From Chlamydiia bacterium (GTDB lineage Bacteria > Chlamydiota > Chlamydiia > Chlamydiales > FEN-1388): a stretch of 5,835 nucleotides of DNA. Location of the stretch: NCBI GenBank assembly GCA_003170575.1, contig PMZB01000122.1, positions 1 to 5,835 on the forward strand, written 5' to 3'. The position numbers were made by a program, and so were the translations under genes. Below, in pieces: positions 4,906 through 5,835 of this stretch. Within the stretch, counting starts at the first letter, position 1. Each line of letters begins with the position of its first letter. The notes under the pieces were generated by a model. The model was not told where the DNA came from. It worked only from the letters and a program-made list of their open reading frames with translations, and did no database searches.

Positions 4906-5835
4906 ATGACGTGGAATGTGCTTGTCACAGGAGCCGCTGGTTTTGTCGGGTTCCATGTGGCTAGAAGATTAGCAAGAGATGGGCACCAGGTTGTTGGAGT
5001 GGACAACTTTTGTCCTTACTATAACGTTCAGCTAAAGAAAGATAGGGAAGAAGAACTTCGTCGAGATGGGGTGAAGATTTTTCCTTTGAGCGTGGAAGAT
5101 GAAGAGGCGCTCAGATCAATAGTCAAAGGAGAGAAAATTACCCATATTCTCCATTTAGCAGCCCAAGCGGGAGTTCGCTACTCTTTAGATAATCCAAGGG
5201 CTTATTTGCACTCTAATATTGATGGATTTTTGAGCATATTGGAAGTTGCTCGTGCCTATCCTGAGATTGTGACCGTATTTGCTTCCAGCTCCTCTGTGTA
5301 CGGGACAAACACCAAACTTCCTTTCTCCGAGGAAGATAGAACAGATCACCCAGCAAATCTCTATGGAGCCACAAAGAAAGCAAACGAGGTGATGGCCTAT
5401 TCCTATCATCACTTATTTGGCCTAAAACTGATAGGTTTGCGGTTTTTTACGGTATATGGTCCTTGGGGGCGTCCAGATATGGCCTATTTTCTTTTTGCCG
5501 ACAAAATTGTGAAAGGTGAAAAAATTGAGCTTTTTGGAGAGGGCAAGCTTCGTAGAGACTTTACGTATATTGACGATATAGTGGACGGAGTTATTGCCGC
5601 ACTGGCAGCTCCTCAGCCATTTGCCCTCTATAATCTAGGAAACCACTCTACAGAACCTGTTCAAACCCTTGTTGCCCTTCTAGAGAAAGAACTCAACAAA
5701 AAGGCAGTTATCTCTTTAGTTGAGTGTCAGAAGGGAGATATGGTGGATACCTGGGCAGATATACACCTTGCTCAAAAAGAACTAGGATTTTTGCCAAAAA
5801 CGCCTCTTTCCGAGGGTATTAGAGAGTTCGTTTCT
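4906..5835 (+). CDS. UDP-glucuronate 4-epimerase-type NAD-dependent SDR enzyme, 3' end outside window
   Basis: An extended short-chain dehydrogenase/reductase that most likely interconverts UDP-glucuronate and UDP-galacturonate in the cytoplasm, supplying sugars for LPS or other surface glycans. The 310 codons present are open to the window edge. Visible motifs: NAD-binding GAAGFVG (9-15), Asp33 at the end of the second strand (GVDNF) for the adenosine ribose, HLAAQAGVRYS (83-93), the serine cluster ASSSSVYG (126-133), catalytic YGATK (Tyr153, Lys157), and RFFTVYGPWGRPDMA (179-193). The last is the signature that separates glucuronate epimerases from plain GalE. RRDFTYIDDI (216-225) and the C-terminal TWAD...AQKELGF...PLSEGI pattern are also typical. 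The family usually runs about 320-345 residues, so only the tail is missing. It is divergent from the ruv operon and has its own leader. A GalE-like or other UDP-hexuronate epimerase remains possible. Confidence 0.88.
   Translation, partial: MTWNVLVTGAAGFVGFHVARRLARDGHQVVGVDNFCPYYNVQLKKDREEELRRDGVKIFPLSVEDEEALRSIVKGEKITHILHLAAQAGVRYSLDNPRAYLHSNIDGFLSILEVARAYPEIVTVFASSSSVYGTNTKLPFSEEDRTDHPANLYGATKKANEVMAYSYHHLFGLKLIGLRFFTVYGPWGRPDMAYFLFADKIVKGEKIELFGEGKLRRDFTYIDDIVDGVIAALAAPQPFALYNLGNHSTEPVQTLVALLEKELNKKAVISLVECQKGDMVDTWADIHLAQKELGFLPKTPLSEGIREFVS

Noticed and set aside
5185..5412. Minus-strand 75-codon open frame inside the epimerase gene
   Set aside because: It lies opposite conserved catalytic motifs (serine cluster, YGATK) of the epimerase and has no recognisable features of its own.

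Overview
The window looks like a compact chromosomal segment of a Gram-negative bacterium, with AT-leaning composition and genes packed with almost no spacing. An LPS heptosyltransferase implies an outer membrane with a heptose-containing core. The eukaryote-like UDP-GlcNAc/UDP-sugar pyrophosphorylase, next to ruvC-ruvA and a coiled-coil protein, makes me lean toward a Chlamydiae-type genome, probably an environmental or amoeba-associated lineage rather than Chlamydia proper, whose LPS lacks heptose. That placement is inference and could be wrong. No mobile element, CRISPR array, tRNA or rRNA was seen.

Layout: bases 1-115 hold the 3' flank of a minus-strand cluster. From 4634 down to 116 five minus-strand genes follow one another in this transcription order: a 400-residue coiled-coil protein of unknown function, ruvC, ruvA, waaF, and a UDPGP-family uridylyltransferase. 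The junctions are a 23-nt overlap, a 3-nt gap, a 1-nt TAATG overlap and a 14-nt overlap, so this is almost certainly one operon with translational coupling. A 271-base divergent intergenic region (4635-4905) carries two strong inverted repeats and possible promoters. A plus-strand gene for a UDP-glucuronate 4-epimerase-type SDR enzyme starts at 4906 and runs off the right edge, probably lacking only its last 10-30 residues.

How the genes fit together: RuvC and RuvA belong to Holliday-junction processing (RuvB is not in this window). WaaF adds heptose to the LPS inner core. The pyrophosphorylase and the epimerase make or interconvert UDP-sugars that could feed the cell envelope. The most unusual points are the mixed DNA-repair/envelope operon headed by an unidentified coiled-coil protein, altered residues in the nucleotide-binding loop of the pyrophosphorylase, and the two hairpins in the divergent region, one of which holds a consensus Shine-Dalgarno sequence. 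I found no convincing new biological system; most of the window is recognisable housekeeping and envelope metabolism.
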